A DNA stretch of 64,000 nucleotides. Origin: Thalassovita mangrovi (GTDB taxonomy: Bacteria > Pseudomonadota > Alphaproteobacteria > Rhodobacterales > Rhodobacteraceae). A program made the translations under genes and the position numbers. Below are positions 62,523-64,000 of the stretch, piece by piece. The notes beneath the pieces were generated by a model. It had not been told where the DNA came from. It saw only the letters and a program-made list of their open reading frames with translations, and searched no databases. The DNA lies in NCBI RefSeq assembly GCF_009857745.1, contig NZ_WWEN01000005.1:1-64000 (forward strand), given 5' to 3'. Each line of letters begins with the position of its first letter. Within the stretch, counting starts at the first letter, position 1.

Positions 62523-62666
62523 ATGCTTACGATACTTGCAGATTCTTTCATGTTCGCGGCCGGATGCAAACCGGTGATCCGAACCGGAAAACCCCATCCT
62601 TCCGCCTATGAACGGCGGATCAAACACACGCCGCAAACGGAAAAATCGACGCGGCGGCACGGGTGA
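62523..62666 (+). CDS. Possible small protein divergent from LysR
   Basis: 47 codons starting MLTILADSFMFAAGCKPVIR and ending in a basic tail (EKSTRRHG). GGAGG lies six bases before the ATG, a LysR box lies upstream, and a strong plus-strand terminator follows at 62762-62798. The protein matches no family I know. It may be a real small protein, or the 5' part of a small RNA. The 383-base gap 62424-62806 holds nothing else apart from the hairpins listed. Confidence 0.45.
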   Translation: MLTILADSFMFAAGCKPVIRTGKPHPSAYERRIKHTPQTEKSTRRHG

Positions 62667-62712
62667 TCCGGCCGCGCAATGGGTTGATTTTTACCGGGAT
62701 TGGGAAATAAAT

Positions 62713-62761
62713 GGCACCGGCCTTCCAGGAAACGCGCGAACAGGACGGAAGGACCGGTGCC
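62713..62761 (-). terminator. Long hairpin terminator after ccoP
   Basis: GGCACCGG-CCTTCC pairs with GGAAGG-A-CCGGTGCC (14 bp with one bulge) over a 20-base loop. On the minus strand it is followed by ATTTATTTCCC. It lies 45 bases after the ccoP stop. Confidence 0.65.
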
Positions 62762-62798
62762 TACCCGGGGCGTCGCGAAACGCCTCGGGTATTCTTTT
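62762..62798 (+). terminator. Plus-strand terminator of the small gene
   Basis: TACCCGGGGCG pairs with CGCCTCGGGTA (11 bp, one G-U) over an 8-base loop, then TTCTTTT. Oriented to end a plus-strand transcript beginning upstream of 62523. Confidence 0.8.
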
Positions 62799-62806
62799 AA
62801 GCGATA

Positions 62807-63673
62807 TTACTCGCCGCCACCCAGCTGGTGGACATAGCTTGCCACGGCGCGGATCTGCGCTTCGCTCAGACGCGCATTCCAGTTGGGCATCACGCCGTAA
62901 CGGGCATTGGTGACAGTTTCCTTGATGGTGTCGAAGTCACCGCCATAGAGCCAGATCGCGTCGGTCAGGTTCGGCGCACCCTGATAGATGTCGCCGGTGC
63001 CGTCCTCGGCGTGGCAGGCAGCGCAGTTTTCTTCGAAGACAACCGCACCATCCGCAACCATCGAGGCATCCATCGGATCACCCGACAGCGACATGACGTA
63101 GTTCACCACCTGGTCGATCTGCACCGGCTCCAGCAGTTCATCGCGGCCGAAGGCAGGCATTTGCGAGAACCGGGTATCTTCCGAATCCTCGCTGCGGACA
63201 CCGAAGGAAATGGTCTGGTGGATGGCTTCGATATCGCCGCCCCACAGCCAATCGTCGTCCAGCAGGTTGGGATAACCCTTGGCGCCGGCAGCCCCCGACC
63301 CGTGGCACTGGGCGCACCAGGTCTTGAACACGGCGGCCCCGGCGGACACGGCATAGCCCTGCAGTTCGGGATCGCCCGCGATCTCGGTCAGCTCGGCCGA
63401 AGCCAGCTTTTCGTTGATCGGGCCCAGCTGGGCTTCGTGGGCGGCGATTTCCGCGGCAACGTCGCCGCGGGTCGACCAGCCCATGAACCCGGCCGACGCC
63501 TTGTGGATCCCGGGCCATGCCGGATAAGCCAGCGAATAGACGAAGGCGACGGCGATACAGGCATAGAAGGTCCACAGCCACCAGCGCGGCAGCGGCGTGT
63601 TGAGTTCCTCGATCCCGTCCCACGAATGGCCGGTCGTGCCGATTTCTTCTTTTTGAGTTGGTTTCTTAGCCAT
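62807..63673 (-). CDS. ccoP: Cbb3-type cytochrome c oxidase subunit III (di-haem)
   Basis: 288 residues from ATG 63673 (MAKKPTQKEEIGTTGHSWDG). One membrane helix near 35-52 and two c-type haem sites, CAQCH (120-124) and CAACH (217-221), with axial Met candidates in QMPAFG and GVMPNW. It passes electrons from soluble cytochrome c to CcoO/CcoN. Start overlaps ccoQ by 8 bases. Confidence 0.97.
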   Translation of the reverse strand: MAKKPTQKEEIGTTGHSWDGIEELNTPLPRWWLWTFYACIAVAFVYSLAYPAWPGIHKASAGFMGWSTRGDVAAEIAAHEAQLGPINEKLASAELTEIAGDPELQGYAVSAGAAVFKTWCAQCHGSGAAGAKGYPNLLDDDWLWGGDIEAIHQTISFGVRSEDSEDTRFSQMPAFGRDELLEPVQIDQVVNYVMSLSGDPMDASMVADGAVVFEENCAACHAEDGTGDIYQGAPNLTDAIWLYGGDFDTIKETVTNARYGVMPNWNARLSEAQIRAVASYVHQLGGGE

Positions 63674-63866
63674 TTCCTCGCGCCTCCTTGGCGTCACCGC
63701 GCGGGGCGGGTTTGTCTTCGTGCCGGAACGGGATGTCCGCGACGTCGCGGTAGGTCTTGCTGCTTCCCGGGCGCATCACGAAAATGATGACGCCGACGAA
63801 GAAGGCACACAAAGCCAGCAACACCCAGCTATCGGCGAACTGTCTGAGCAGGGAATAGGTATCCAT
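63666..63866 (-). CDS. ccoQ: Cbb3-type cytochrome oxidase subunit CcoQ/FixQ
   Basis: 66 residues: DTYSLLRQFADSWVLLALCA with one helix (VLLALCAFFVGVIIFVM) and a charged cytoplasmic tail containing the GSSKTYRDVADIPFRHEDKP family segment. Stabilises CcoP in the complex. Lies 15 bases after ccoO. Confidence 0.95.
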   Translation of the reverse strand: MDTYSLLRQFADSWVLLALCAFFVGVIIFVMRPGSSKTYRDVADIPFRHEDKPAPRGDAKEARGNG

Positions 63867-63881
63867 GTTTACCCCCTACCC

Positions 63882-64000
63882 TTACCGGCTTGCGTCCGGG
63901 GTGAAGGTCGAGAAGTCGACCAGGGTCCCCAGCATCTGCAGGTAGGCGACCAGAGCGTCCAGTTCGGAAATCCCCGGCTGACCGTCGAAATTGCGCACCT
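63882..64000 (-). CDS. ccoO: Cbb3-type cytochrome c oxidase subunit II, C-terminal fragment
   Basis: The last 39 residues of the mono-haem subunit are visible, ending in the family tail [20 protein letters not shown] followed by an arginine. The haem site and the rest lie beyond the window. Together with ccoQ and ccoP it forms the 3' part of ccoNOQP. Confidence 0.93.
   Translation of the reverse strand, partial: VRNFDGQPGISELDALVAYLQMLGTLVDFSTFTPDASR

Noticed and set aside
62608-62913. 101-codon plus-strand frame running into ccoP
   Set aside because: It crosses two strong hairpins including a terminator and overlaps ccoP antisense; no ribosome binding site.

Overview
The window is chromosomal core sequence from an alphaproteobacterium of the Rhodobacteraceae (Roseobacter-type). 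The evidence is GC-rich coding, a beta-methylmalyl-CoA/malyl-CoA lyase close to Mcl1 of Rhodobacter, a ccoNOQP-ccoGHIS cbb3 oxidase region with an FNR-type box, the D-glutamate genes dgcN/dgcA, RTX-type calcium-binding proteins and the intergenic 'aaatatcccgggg' repeats I associate with this family. No phage, transposon, CRISPR, tRNA or rRNA gene was seen. The species cannot be named from the sequence.

Layout. 1-3400 (minus strand): str operon rpsL-rpsG-fusA-tuf with a strong sigma-70 promoter. 3400-5140: glycosyltransferase and DMT exporter. 5270-15230: rplJ-rplL-rpoB-rpoC, with a leader of mutually exclusive hairpins ahead of rplJ. 15374-16912: an RTX gene on the opposite strand, splitting the usually contiguous rplKA and rplJL blocks. 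17000-19260: secE-nusG-rplK-rplA with its own promoter and a terminator-like hairpin after secE. 19270-21410: ytoQ, a methyltransferase and a divergent LysR regulator. 21500-26800: two imelysin-type proteins, a DUF1513 protein, and a PhoX-like phosphatase behind a three-unit Pho box. 26900-31650: rpmI-rplT and pheS-pheT, with a low-GC membrane-protein gene coupled between pheS and pheT by 4-base overlaps. 31670-34600: small membrane protein, pyruvate kinase, N-formylglutamate amidohydrolase-like protein and a DUF1244 protein. 34730-36450: a second RTX protein with the same N-terminal hydrophobic segment as the first.

36600-41020: crotonase, half-size EamA transporter, LigB-like dioxygenase, zinc alcohol dehydrogenase and a DUF5671 membrane pair. 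41020-45240: D-amino-acid transaminase, dgcA and dgcN (D-glutamate catabolism), divergent from mcl1. 45450-49120: a DUF2953-GerW pair, then Lrp divergent from a LysE exporter coupled to an Asp/Glu-racemase-like protein, then a GyrI-like protein. 49270-53470: accA, hemF, an SDR missing catalytic residues, an RsmC-like methyltransferase and clpS. 53570-57115: HAD hydrolase, XRE-cupin regulator with GNAT acetyltransferase, and a D,D-carboxypeptidase with SPOR domain. 57200-64000: ccoS-ccoI-ccoH-ccoG behind an FNR box, a LysR regulator with a divergent small gene, and ccoP-ccoQ-ccoO (partial).

Most of the window is housekeeping. The parts that deserve a second look are the gene inside pheST, the paired RTX proteins, the competing-hairpin rplJ leader, the PhoX Pho box, the degenerate SDR, the DUF2953-GerW pair in a lineage that does not sporulate, and the small transcribed-looking unit next to ccoP.
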